Source of the DNA: Mariniblastus sp.
GTDB taxonomy: Bacteria > Planctomycetota > Planctomycetia > Pirellulales > Pirellulaceae
Reading direction: 5' to 3'
DNA: 64,000 nucleotides
Assembly: GCA_029251085.1 (NCBI GenBank)
Contig: JAQXDZ010000032.1
Location: 62,001 to 126,000, forward strand
Both the position numbers and the translations under genes were made by a program. The notes under the pieces are model-generated. The model ran no database searches. It saw only the letters and a list, made by a program, of their open reading frames with translations, and was not told where the DNA came from. The first letter of the stretch is position 1, and every line of letters starts with the position of its first letter. Shown piece by piece: positions 43,910 through 52,696 of this stretch.

Positions 43910-44938
43910 ATGAAACGATCCGATACTTCGATCTCAAAAACAGTCGTCATCGATTTAGATGGAAAACCCGATTCAAGCTTGCCGACGGAAAATGCGCAGC
44001 GGCCTACTGTCAAAAGATACGCGCGGTATAAATCGGTGATCGATTGCGTTTATCGACGCGACCGGTTTTTATTATCCGACATTAAAACGGCGTGCTATCC
44101 GGAGCAGCCTGGATTCGTGACCCGGCTCGTCAATGATTTGGTGAACTCCGGGTGGGTGATTCGGGAATCCGAGGGCGGTAAAGATTACCGCTGGAACCCC
44201 AGCCGAACATTTTCTCCTATTCGTTGGATTGATGAAAAAATATTCGGGTCGCAAATTAAGGTATCGCCAAAGGCAGGTCGGCCTCGTGAGCGGTTGCTGC
44301 ATCAGGGTGCCGAGCTGTTGTCAAATTCAGAATTGCTCGCCATTCTCATTCGCAGTGGTCGACCGGGAGAATCGGCGGTTACGGCCGGGCAGAAAATTGC
44401 GAAGGAATACGATGGCCGCTTGGAAGATTTACCCGGCGCAGGACGTGGCGAGTTAAAATCGATCAGCTGCGCCGTCGAAAAGACAGCCTATTGTCAGATG
44501 ATGGCCGGGATAGAGCTAGGTCGACGAATTGCCGCACTTTCGGATGAGAAAATAACAGTTCGAATCAATTCAAGCTCGGACGCGATCGCTTTTTGTGAGC
44601 GTTTCTTTCAACGACTGATCATCGATGGAAAACAGGAAGAGTTTCACATCGTCACTTTGGATACAAAAAATCAGGTTATCGATACCCACCAAATTACCGT
44701 GGGAACACTCGATGCGAGTCTTGTGCATCCGCGGGAAGTATTTCGAGCTGCCATCAAAGATGCAGCCTCGTCGGTTATTTTGGTCCACAATCATCCCTCA
44801 GGCGATCCAACACCTAGCCAGCAAGACCACGCAGTTACTCGACGGTTAACGGAATCGGGGGAACTGATTGGGATTGAAGTTCTCGACCACATTGTCCTTG
44901 GCAAAAATGGATCAATAAGTATTCAAGCGTCGACTTGA
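43910..44938 (+). CDS. radC: RadC-family JAB/MPN protein with N-terminal winged-helix-like extension
   Basis: 342 residues, against ~225 in the usual RadC. The C-terminal part has the RadC helical start (RERLLHQGAELLSNSELLAI), a helix-hairpin-helix LPGAGRGELKSI, and the JAMM metal motif HNHPSGDPTPSQQD (His293, His295, Asp306). RadC is found in mobile and repair contexts but is not proved to be a repair enzyme. The first ~110 residues are extra: after a basic linker, RYKSVIDCVYRRDRFLLSDI..LVNDLVNSGWVIRESEGGKDY reads like a winged-helix DNA-binding fold. AGGAG six bases upstream favours the ATG at 43910, over a GTG at 43907. It separates the ACMSD-like gene from the ALDH/RidA genes. Confidence 0.9.
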   Translation: MKRSDTSISKTVVIDLDGKPDSSLPTENAQRPTVKRYARYKSVIDCVYRRDRFLLSDIKTACYPEQPGFVTRLVNDLVNSGWVIRESEGGKDYRWNPSRTFSPIRWIDEKIFGSQIKVSPKAGRPRERLLHQGAELLSNSELLAILIRSGRPGESAVTAGQKIAKEYDGRLEDLPGAGRGELKSISCAVEKTAYCQMMAGIELGRRIAALSDEKITVRINSSSDAIAFCERFFQRLIIDGKQEEFHIVTLDTKNQVIDTHQITVGTLDASLVHPREVFRAAIKDAASSVILVHNHPSGDPTPSQQDHAVTRRLTESGELIGIEVLDHIVLGKNGSISIQAST

Positions 44939-44975
44939 TCGAATTTGTGGGACAAAAATTCTTGTGTCACCGCAA

Positions 44976-46439
44976 TTAATCCTCAAACGCGATGCAAATA
45001 TTTTTTGGTTCAGTGAAAAACCGAAGCGCTTCAAGACCGCCTTCCCGTCCGACACCGGAGTTTTTCATTCCTCCAAAAGGAGTCCGAAGATCACGCATTA
45101 ACCAGGTGTTAATCCAGACAACACCGCATTCAATTTTCTTCGAAAGCCTCATCGTTCGATCCAAGTCTTTTGTCCAGATGGTCGCTGAGAGGCCGTACTT
45201 AACGTCGTTTGCCATCGTAATTAAATCTTCTTCATTATCGAATGGCATGAGAGTGACAACAGGGCCAAATATTTCTTCCTGGTTTAATCGACATTGGTTA
45301 TTTTGAACTTCTATGATCGTGGGTTCGATGTAAAAGCCTTGCTCGTATCCCTCGACAGTTGCTGGTTTACCTCCGCAGAGGATAGAAGCATCGGTTGGAT
45401 CGATTTCGTCAAAGTAAGAAAGTACTTTTCGATAATGGTCACCTGAAACCATGGCTCCGATTGCAGTTTCTTCGTTTGCCGGATGGCTGACCGTGAGTTG
45501 AGTGGTGCGGGCAATCAGGTCGGTTTTAAACTTCTCGTAGATACTGGACTCCACAAAGATGCGAGATCCGCAAAGACAAATTTGGCCCTGATTTGCAAAA
45601 GAAGAATGGATTGTCGTTTCCAAAGCCCGTTCGTAATTGCAATCGGCAAAAATAATATTGGGATTTTTACCTCCCAACTCAAGTGAGAGTTTTTTAAATT
45701 TTGGAGCGACGACCCGAGCGACGTGCTCACCGGTAGCTGTGCCACCAGTAAACGAAATTGCTTTAATTTTTTCATGTTCGAGAAGCGCTTGTCCCGCCCG
45801 AGGTCCCTCGCCCTGAATAATATTAAGTACGCCCGCCGGCAGGCCCGCTAGGTTGCATAATCCCCCAAGCATGGCTGCTGTTCGAGGGGTTAGTTCACTC
45901 GGTTTGGCGATGACGCAGTTACCCGCAGCCAAGGCGGGAGCAATTTTCCAAGTGAATAAATAGAGCGGTAGATTCCAGGGAGAAATGCAACCCACCACGC
46001 CGAGAGGCTGCCGCAATGTAAAGTTGATCGCGTTTTGTCCCACGCTTTCGTGGGATTCACTCGAGAATTGAGTGATGGCGTTTGCGAAGAAATGAAAATT
46101 ACTCGCTGCTCGAGGAATTTCGATTGTGCGGGCTCTACTGATCGGTTTACCACTATCTTCGCTTTCGGCGATGGCAAGCGATTCGAGGTTTTCCTCAATT
46201 AGATCGCCGATCTTGCTCAAGATCCGAGATCGTTGTTCTAATGTCGATTCACTCCATTGCGGTTGTGCATTCGCGGCAGCGATAACTGCGCGTTCCACAT
46301 CTTGTTCAGTCGAGTTAGCGATTTTGCCAAGCGAGGTGCCGTCCGCCGGATTGATGTTCTCGAGCCAGCCGTCACTGATGGGATCGCAATACTGGCCGTT
46401 AATAAAATTGAGGGTGGTTGTAGAGTTTGCTTGGTTCAT
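44976..46439 (-). CDS. Aldehyde dehydrogenase, 2-aminomuconic/2-hydroxymuconic semialdehyde dehydrogenase-like
   Basis: A 487-residue NAD-dependent aldehyde dehydrogenase. Cofactor and active-site marks are ISPWNLPLYLFTWKIAPALA, SFTGGTATGEHV, the catalytic Glu in LELGGKNPNI, Cys in SSFANQGQICLCGSR, and EEIFGPVVTLMPF. The pattern SFANQGQICLCGSR with LTPRTAAMLGGL is typical of aminomuconic/hydroxymuconic semialdehyde dehydrogenases, which oxidise the aldehyde after ACMSD. The RidA-like gene ends 17 bases upstream, so the two form an operon (ridA-like first). The product should be 2-aminomuconate. Other ALDH substrates cannot be ruled out. Confidence 0.92.
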   Translation of the reverse strand: MNQANSTTTLNFINGQYCDPISDGWLENINPADGTSLGKIANSTEQDVERAVIAAANAQPQWSESTLEQRSRILSKIGDLIEENLESLAIAESEDSGKPISRARTIEIPRAASNFHFFANAITQFSSESHESVGQNAINFTLRQPLGVVGCISPWNLPLYLFTWKIAPALAAGNCVIAKPSELTPRTAAMLGGLCNLAGLPAGVLNIIQGEGPRAGQALLEHEKIKAISFTGGTATGEHVARVVAPKFKKLSLELGGKNPNIIFADCNYERALETTIHSSFANQGQICLCGSRIFVESSIYEKFKTDLIARTTQLTVSHPANEETAIGAMVSGDHYRKVLSYFDEIDPTDASILCGGKPATVEGYEQGFYIEPTIIEVQNNQCRLNQEEIFGPVVTLMPFDNEEDLITMANDVKYGLSATIWTKDLDRTMRLSKKIECGVVWINTWLMRDLRTPFGGMKNSGVGREGGLEALRFFTEPKNICIAFED

Positions 46440-46456
46440 CGAAACGCCATTGAAAG

Positions 46457-46873
46457 TTAGTTTTGAGGGCAGTAGGCCATGGCTTTGATTTCAATTTTCA
46501 AATCTGGGTGAGGCAGTTGATACGCTGCGATGGTCGTTCTTGCCGGCCCTGAAGTGGCCGCAAAGAATTCACCATAGACCTCGTTATACCCTGAGAAATC
46601 ATCCATGTTGACGAGAAAGGTGGTGACGTCGACAACATCTTCAAGCGTAGCGCCGATTTCTGATAGATAGTCTTTAATGTTTTCTAATACCGCGCGGGTT
46701 TGTTTGCGTATGTCGTAGATCTTTTCACCGTCAACGATCTCCATGCCTGTGATGGAGTTATCTTTGCGACGAGAACTGGTGCCGGAAATAAATACAAAAT
46801 CTCCCGCACGTTTAAGGTGCGGGTAGGCTCCCAATGGCTTCGCTTTACCTGCAAATGTCTTGCTGTTTTTCAT
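46457..46873 (-). CDS. RidA-family protein, 2-aminomuconate deaminase-like
   Basis: 138 residues. Compared with general RidA it carries features of AmnD/NbaF 2-aminomuconate deaminases: [65 protein letters not shown] and [20 protein letters not shown]. The enzyme removes ammonia from 2-aminomuconate to give 4-oxalocrotonate. It is followed by the aldehyde dehydrogenase gene that would supply its substrate, strong context support. Ordinary RidA imine deaminase activity is the alternative. The ATG at 46873 has weak ribosome binding. Confidence 0.88.
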   Translation of the reverse strand: MKNSKTFAGKAKPLGAYPHLKRAGDFVFISGTSSRRKDNSITGMEIVDGEKIYDIRKQTRAVLENIKDYLSEIGATLEDVVDVTTFLVNMDDFSGYNEVYGEFFAATSGPARTTIAAYQLPHPDLKIEIKAMAYCPQN

Positions 46874-47014
46874 AGAACGTGTTTGATATTTAAGATTGGA
46901 TAGGTCGAAATTGAGTTCGATAAGACGGGCTTAGTCAACAGAGTTTGATTAACTGGACTCAAATGAATAGCAGTTGTTAAGGTGTAAATTTACCAGCGAA
47001 AGTAAGTGAGAGGA

Positions 47015-47061
47015 GTTTTAAAATGAACCGCGACGGTTTCTGCTCGGATTCATTTTAAAAC
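47015..47061. repeat. Long inverted repeat, possible bidirectional terminator or operator
   Basis: GTTTTAAAATGAA (47015-47027) is matched exactly by TTCATTTTAAAAC (47049-47061), a 13-bp perfect stem, extended by CCG/CGG pairs across a one-base bulge; the loop is 15 bases. It lies between the two minus-strand genes, about 140 bases upstream of the ridA-like start. Confidence 0.8.
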
Positions 47062-47436
47062 AATTTCTAGTCTAATTGTAGCAGTAGAAAAGAGGCTCAA
47101 GTGAGTTGGCCAATGAGTAGGTCAATGAGTAGAGGCGAGGCTGGTTACCAATACTGCCAAGAGAATCTTGTCCTCGACGACGTCTGAGCTCAATTCAATT
47201 GCTTCGCTTGAAGGCGGTCAGTCGATTAGGAGAAATACAAACTGGCGGCGGGTATTTGTAACAGTCAACCGTTAGCAGGAAAGGCACGGTTTAGAATTTG
47301 GGATCACCGCCGGAGCCGCTCAAGGGTGTTGGAGCAATGATCGCACGCGAAGAAGAGTACAGCCAATTTAGCAATCGTTTGGTCACGAAAAACCGTTAGG
47401 AATGCCAAATAGCGGTTGCTAAGTAAGCGAGCGAAG

Positions 47437-47466
47437 CAGCCGGCCTGTTGGAAACCAGGCCGGCTG
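47437..47466. repeat. GC-rich hairpin downstream of the S9 peptidase gene
   Basis: CAGCCGGCCTG (47437-47447) pairs perfectly with CAGGCCGGCTG (47456-47466) around an 8-base loop, 13 bases after the end of the peptidase gene. There is no T run on either strand, so it may protect the mRNA 3' end or act with Rho. Confidence 0.75.
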
Positions 47467-47478
47467 TCACACTACAAA

Positions 47479-50400
47479 TTACTTTGTTTCTGGCTTTGGC
47501 TGAGCCTTCGGTTCCATCAATTCCAAGCCGAATTTTTTACCCTTGTCGACACCGGGAACGCCGTACGCCATCCATTCGGGTTCGGGGGCGTCCATTAGGT
47601 AAAAATCAAAGAACTGTTGCATCCGAATGGCAAAATCTTTTCGATTCGCGTCCTTCATAACCCAGTGTGGATCGCCATTGTAGTTAAGAAGCCAAGCGGG
47701 TTGTTCGAGTCGTCGCAAGGCAACAAATAGTTCGATGCCTTGATACCACGGAACTGCACCATCTTGATCGTTGTGGAGGATCAACAGCGGAGTGTTAATT
47801 TTGTCGGCAAAGAACACCGGAGAGTTAGCAATGTATTTATCACGCGCTGACCAAAGATCGGCACCAATCCGAGATTGAGTTCGTTCGTATTGAAACATCC
47901 GACTCATCCCACTGGACCAACGAATTCCACCGTAGGCGCTGGTCATATTGCTAACCGGTGCTCCTGATTCCGCACACGCAAACATGTCTGTCTGTGTGAC
48001 CAGATAAGCAGTTTGGTAACCACCCCAGCTATGTCCCTGCATGCCAATTTTTTTAGGGTTGATGAACCCTTGTTTGACAATGGATTCCACACCGGGAAGT
48101 ATAGCATTCGCGGCGCTGGGCCCTGGCTCGCCAGTTTTGTAGGGGATATCGGGAATGAAAACGACGTAGCCCCGGCTGACATAAAAGCTGTGATTGATGA
48201 TCGAGCGACCCGCTGCTGGCGTGTAATACGAATGAAGATTGTCAGAGTTCCGCTCGTAAAAATAAACCATCATCGGATATTTCTTTTTCGGATCGAATCC
48301 ATCAGGTTTGATGAGGATACCGTCCAGAGGTTGCCCATCAGTCGCATTCCAATGGACTAGTTCGGCAGAACCCCAGCGATAATTTTCCTGTTGCGGATTG
48401 ATGTCGCTGATTCGGTAGATTTTTTTGAATGCAGTAGTGCTAGACCATAAATCGGGACAGCGTCTGAATGTGCTGCGACTAAAAATCACATCATTGGTAT
48501 TCTTGGATTTGCTCAATCCAGAGACACGTTCGTCGAGCATCATAAGCCGCTTTAATTTTGGACTGATTGATTCTCCACTGGTTTTGGCTTCACCGCCAGA
48601 AGGAGCGGTAAGCGTCAGCTGGTAAAAGCCGCTGGCTTTTGTTTCGTCATCAAACGCTGAAAGGAGAACTGATTGTTCAGGCGAAATCGCACGAAGTTCT
48701 CGGTCGAGCCGTTGATATCGAAAACGAATTTTTTCTTCTCGCCCAAGATTGTTGGTAATACACACAGGTGCATCTTTGCCGGTGGGGTCAGCCAACCAAA
48801 TGTCGTAACGATCATAAATTAATAACCCAGCATCATTCTCCAGCCAACCCGCCGCGCCGTACGCGCGAGCCAGTGAAGGGGTGTCGTGTAACTCATTTTG
48901 AAGCGGGTAGGGAATTCCTTTACTGATTTCTACTGGTTCGCGATTTTTTCCTGTTGAAATGGCATACCATTTTCGAGCTTCTGCATCGAACCAGGTTACA
49001 AACTGTCCGTCAGGTGAAAGAGTTGCGCTGAACTTACTTTTTTCAATAATCGTTTCTACAACACCGGTATCGAGATTGATCAAATAGGTATCTTGAAAAC
49101 CCGGAATGTCCCAGGAAAGCATTTTTCGATAAGGCATGTTTGAGGATCCAACCACTAGGCGAGAGGGAGACCTCGGATCGATCCGAACGTCGGGAATTCT
49201 GAGAGTTGCCAACTGGATTAGTTTTTTTGATTTGACGTTATAAACAGCTCGGTAGTTTCGCCGCCGTTCACGTTCGGCTTGAAGTAGTTGTTGAGGTTGG
49301 AGAAGTGGATCCTGCCAATGCCAAACATCTAATTTGGCTTTTTCGGGTTCTGGTTTAGCAGACTCGCCATCTTTAGATTTTGCCATTCCCTTCCGCTCTT
49401 TCAACACTGCTTCAGGAACTGGAGCGGTATCAAAAAACAATCGCTGTCCATTTTCACTAAATGTGGGATTGGTGCTGGAGGAAATCCACCATCCGACCGG
49501 AAGGCCAACACTGGATTCTGTCGCGACCTTGGTCGCCATTTTTTGGCCTGATTTCCAATGAAATACAGCCCAGCGGGGAGTCTTAGATTTGTAGTCGTCG
49601 CGGTTGGTAAGGAAGGCAACTTGGTTTCCAGCGTCACTAAAGGCGAGTTGTTTGTATTCTCCTTTGCCCTCAAGCAAAATCTGAGACTCAAGTGATTTTA
49701 GATTGACAAGAAATAGTCCATCGCCAACTGGTTTTGTTTTACTACCGTTCTTATTTGATTTCGCTTGCGGCGATTGAGAAGTTCCTGCTGATTCTACAGA
49801 TGTGGAGTAAGCCAACATCGTCCCTTTTTTGTCGAACCGGAACTGCACGACATTAGGATAAGTTTGTTGGGTGTCGGTTCGCAGGTCGTGAAGCACCAAA
49901 GTCGTGCCGGGGTTTTTCTTTTTGTTGTTTTTATTTTCGACTTCTGTGGTTTTCGATTTTTTTGCCGCAGGTTTTTTGACAGGAGCTGGTTTCGTTTTAT
50001 TTTTTACTGGCGGAGTGACTAATGGATCAGCGGGTCGTTTTTTAAGAGCCTTCTTGCGAGTTGGTTTTTTTAAACCAGTTCCAGTTACTTCGTAAGTTTC
50101 AACGACTTTTGAAGTTTGCTGTTTGACAGATTTTCGATCAATCGGTTTGGTGCGGAGGTAGGCAATCCAATCGCTATTCTCATCGGGAATCTTGAAAGAC
50201 GAGACACGATCAATGGAAGTTCTCTTTCCGGTGGACAAGTTCATGATTTCAATAATGGTTCCCGGGATTTGATCTGCAGGAACCTTCGCTTTTTTGAGCG
50301 AAGCTATTTTTTCAGGGTCAGGCGTGATTCGGTAAATCACAAATTTCGAATCGAATGTAAACTTCGCTCCACTTCCCCGAGGAATAGAATATTCTTTGGT

Positions 50401-50679
50401 GGCTCGGTTTTGGCGGATGAAGAGTGTTGGTTGAGCCTTAGATTTTCCGCTTTTTGTCGAGAACGAAATCCATTTGCCGTCGTTCGAAATTTGTTGACTT
50501 GAAAGCGACGTCCAAAGGTCGTAATCCGAATGATCGAGCGATCGCAACGTGTCAGTTTGCGCTTGAAGATGACAGGGGTTTGAGAGAAACGCCGCGGTGC
50601 TTAAAAGACAACAAAAGAAAACAAAGCAACGGGAATAGTGAGTGGTGCGCATGGTGGTCTTAAAAATAGAGTTCAACAT
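47479..50679 (-). CDS. Secreted prolyl-oligopeptidase-family (S9) peptidase with Lys/Pro-rich insert
   Basis: 1066 residues with a signal peptide (RCFVFFCCLLSTAAFLSNPC; cleavage near HLQAQT). The large N-terminal part is a β-propeller of WD40-like/DPP repeats. The catalytic α/β-hydrolase domain carries GHSWGG (Ser884), Asp973 in HNDQDGAVPW and His1005 in NGDPHWVM. S9 enzymes cleave peptides or tags, usually after Pro or from N-termini. Residues ~200-258 form a Lys/Pro-rich, disordered-looking insert (KKPTRKKALKKRPADP, KTKPAPVKKPAAKKSK), and a shorter Ser/Lys insert lies near residue 300. The ATG at 50679 is used; the Met at 50652 is a possible start. It is alone in its unit. Confidence 0.92.
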   Translation of the reverse strand: MLNSIFKTTMRTTHYSRCFVFFCCLLSTAAFLSNPCHLQAQTDTLRSLDHSDYDLWTSLSSQQISNDGKWISFSTKSGKSKAQPTLFIRQNRATKEYSIPRGSGAKFTFDSKFVIYRITPDPEKIASLKKAKVPADQIPGTIIEIMNLSTGKRTSIDRVSSFKIPDENSDWIAYLRTKPIDRKSVKQQTSKVVETYEVTGTGLKKPTRKKALKKRPADPLVTPPVKNKTKPAPVKKPAAKKSKTTEVENKNNKKKNPGTTLVLHDLRTDTQQTYPNVVQFRFDKKGTMLAYSTSVESAGTSQSPQAKSNKNGSKTKPVGDGLFLVNLKSLESQILLEGKGEYKQLAFSDAGNQVAFLTNRDDYKSKTPRWAVFHWKSGQKMATKVATESSVGLPVGWWISSSTNPTFSENGQRLFFDTAPVPEAVLKERKGMAKSKDGESAKPEPEKAKLDVWHWQDPLLQPQQLLQAERERRRNYRAVYNVKSKKLIQLATLRIPDVRIDPRSPSRLVVGSSNMPYRKMLSWDIPGFQDTYLINLDTGVVETIIEKSKFSATLSPDGQFVTWFDAEARKWYAISTGKNREPVEISKGIPYPLQNELHDTPSLARAYGAAGWLENDAGLLIYDRYDIWLADPTGKDAPVCITNNLGREEKIRFRYQRLDRELRAISPEQSVLLSAFDDETKASGFYQLTLTAPSGGEAKTSGESISPKLKRLMMLDERVSGLSKSKNTNDVIFSRSTFRRCPDLWSSTTAFKKIYRISDINPQQENYRWGSAELVHWNATDGQPLDGILIKPDGFDPKKKYPMMVYFYERNSDNLHSYYTPAAGRSIINHSFYVSRGYVVFIPDIPYKTGEPGPSAANAILPGVESIVKQGFINPKKIGMQGHSWGGYQTAYLVTQTDMFACAESGAPVSNMTSAYGGIRWSSGMSRMFQYERTQSRIGADLWSARDKYIANSPVFFADKINTPLLILHNDQDGAVPWYQGIELFVALRRLEQPAWLLNYNGDPHWVMKDANRKDFAIRMQQFFDFYLMDAPEPEWMAYGVPGVDKGKKFGLELMEPKAQPKPETK

Positions 50680-51193
50680 TTAGAAACTAACGTAAAAAGA
50701 GTCTGTATTAAGGTAGTTCGCGAATCATCGAAGGGAAAGTAATTGATCGAGTTGATGACGAAGGTGTTAAGCAATTGCGTATAGTTTTCCACCAAATTCC
50801 TATAATCGCACCCCAAAAACACGATTCTGCGAGCAACTGGGACGGATCTCTGCCGGGAAGGTTTCTGTTCGTCCAATTGCTTGGAATCGGTAGGTAAAAC
50901 CAAATCGTTGGTTGGAAACAAGGTATTGGCTCGATGGGACAATTAAAAAGCGAAAGCTAACAAAGCTCAAGGGAGGCCGTGTGACATGAATTTTGTCAAT
51001 TGTTGAAGCCGACGATTGCAGTCCATGAAATAAAAAAACGTTCCACCCAAATTGGATGGAACGTCCTTCCGAGGCCATGCCGATGCACGACCATTTCTTA
51101 TTGTGCACTTTGATATGTCGTTTAAAAATTAAAAGAGTGAACAAGTTGTCCGCGTGATTGGCGGGCTCCGTTATTCTTGTTCTGTTCCATCTC
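50680..51193. other. Intergenic region between S9 peptidase and second ammonium transporter
   Basis: 514 bases with only shadow frames. It contains the amt terminator at 51032-51064 and should contain the S9 peptidase promoter; no clear promoter boxes can be identified. No tRNA or repeat seen. Confidence 0.6.
51032..51064 (-). terminator. Rho-independent terminator of the second ammonium transporter
   Basis: On the minus strand ACGTTCCATCC pairs with GGGTGGAACGT (one G-U wobble) around a five-base loop and is followed by seven T residues. It is 130 bases beyond the amt stop at 51194. Confidence 0.9.
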
Positions 51194-52696
51194 TTATTCT
51201 GCTCCAGCAAGTTTTGTCGCTGCTGGTGCAGGCTCCGATACGGGTGGAGCAATGGTTATCGGCGCCGCACCCATGGTTCCCGGTAATTCGGATGGATAGG
51301 CACTCATGCCGTGTTCGCTCATATCGAGTCCCTGCAGTTCCTCAGATTCGGAGACACGTAAAACTCCCAGGAACTTTAAAGCGCTAAACAAAGCGATCAT
51401 TGTCACAAATGCCCAAGCGACAATGGAAACCGTCCCGATGGTTTGAATCAGAAAAGAAGTCGCGCCGCTCTCGAGGTGAGCGTTGGGAATAAATCCAATT
51501 GCCAGGCACCCCCAAATGCCGCAAAGACCATGCACAGGCCAAGCGCCAACTGGGTCATCTATTTTTAAACGGTCAAGGAGACGTACGCCGGCAACAACAA
51601 TTGCACCGGCGCACGCTCCAATCACCATTGACCACCATGGTGTAAAACAGTCAGGACCAGCAGTGATTCCAACCAAACCTCCCAAGGCTCCGTTCAAGCC
51701 AATTGAGATGTCTGGTTTTCCAAGCCAAACCCAACTAATAAGAGTAGCAACGATTGCACCGGCAGCGGCGGCAAGCGTTGTGGTTACGGCAATGTAAACC
51801 GTCGCGTCAATGTCAGCGGCGGTTCCAAAGGCAAGTTGGCTTCCGGGATTAAATCCGTACCATCCAACCCACAGAATAAATACTCCGAGTGCTGCGAAAG
51901 TCATGTTGTGACCGGGCATTGGTTGAGGTTTTCCCTCTTTCGAAAACCGGCCAATGCGTGGCCCGAGAACGAGAGCGCCCGCAAGTCCTGCGAACCCTCC
52001 AACCGCGTGTACAACTACTGAACCAGCGAAATCTTGAAATGCCATTGAATAGGTACCGTCGGGCAACAGTTCCCCAAACTGAGTTAGCCAACCACCTCCC
52101 CATTTCCAATAACCACTGATTGGATAAACCAATGCAGTCAGGACGGCACTGAAAACCAGGTAGGCTCCAAATCGCATGCGACCGGCAACAGCGCCTGAGA
52201 CGATAGTTGCAGCCGTTGCGGCGAATACGGCTTGGAAAAACCAATCTGCATAAGGCGATAACGCATCGCCATCGGAGGCTCCATAAATTCCAAAGCCACC
52301 AAACGAGAAGTAAGCATTGCTGACTTCACCGTAGCAGCCTGGATACATCAAGGCGAAACCAACAGTAAAAAACAATAATACCCCGACAGATAAATCCATT
52401 AGATTTTTGAACAAGATGTTGACCACGTTCTTCGAACTGTTGAGTCCAACTTCAACCATCGAGAAACCAGCCTGCATAAACAAAACCAAAACCGCACAGA
52501 TAAAAATGATTGCGTTATTAAAAACGTAAGAAAGCTCGTCGGTGGTGATGGAATTGCTCTCGGGTGCATTAACAATTACTTCCGTCGAAGCCACAACTTC
52601 GGCAATGTCTTCTTGGGCGAAAACGGAATTTGATTGATCCAGATTTGTGCAGGCGAGAATTAGAATTACACCGATCACAATCGATAAGTGTTTCAT
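51194..52696 (-). CDS. amt: Ammonium transporter (Amt/MEP/Rh family), second copy
   Basis: About 500 residues with a signal peptide (MKHLSIVIGVILILACTNLD; cleavage near VFAQED) and eleven membrane helices. The Amt marks are VLFMQAGFSMVEVGLNSSKN, DFAGSVVVHAVGGF with a pore His, PMPGHNMTFAALGVFILWVG with FNPGSQ, and PVHGLCGIWG with the second pore His. It belongs to a different Amt subgroup from the gene at 7359 (MVEVGL rather than FYGGLV, FNPGSQ rather than FNAGSS). The tail SEELQGLDMSEHGMSAY is the conserved P-II contact region and is followed by a Pro/Ala-rich extension. The ATG at 52696 is preferred over a longer upstream frame. No glnK nearby. Confidence 0.95.
   Translation of the reverse strand: MKHLSIVIGVILILACTNLDQSNSVFAQEDIAEVVASTEVIVNAPESNSITTDELSYVFNNAIIFICAVLVLFMQAGFSMVEVGLNSSKNVVNILFKNLMDLSVGVLLFFTVGFALMYPGCYGEVSNAYFSFGGFGIYGASDGDALSPYADWFFQAVFAATAATIVSGAVAGRMRFGAYLVFSAVLTALVYPISGYWKWGGGWLTQFGELLPDGTYSMAFQDFAGSVVVHAVGGFAGLAGALVLGPRIGRFSKEGKPQPMPGHNMTFAALGVFILWVGWYGFNPGSQLAFGTAADIDATVYIAVTTTLAAAAGAIVATLISWVWLGKPDISIGLNGALGGLVGITAGPDCFTPWWSMVIGACAGAIVVAGVRLLDRLKIDDPVGAWPVHGLCGIWGCLAIGFIPNAHLESGATSFLIQTIGTVSIVAWAFVTMIALFSALKFLGVLRVSESEELQGLDMSEHGMSAYPSELPGTMGAAPITIAPPVSEPAPAATKLAGAE

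Larger units (their letters stand above)
46874..47478. other. Intergenic region upstream of the ridA-like gene
   Basis: 605 bases with no credible gene on either strand. It should hold the promoter of the ridA-like/aldehyde dehydrogenase unit and the transcript end of the S9 peptidase. Two hairpins are present (47015-47061 and 47437-47466) and a short imperfect repeat CAATGAGTAG at about 47113-47134. No tRNA cloverleaf is visible. Confidence 0.6.

Noticed and set aside
46700-46903. 67-residue plus-strand frame antisense to the ridA-like gene
   Set aside because: Fully overlaps the well-supported RidA coding region; no motif.
50800-51252. 150-residue minus-strand frame after the second amt gene
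   Set aside because: It crosses the amt end and the amt terminator and has no recognisable domain or ribosome binding site.
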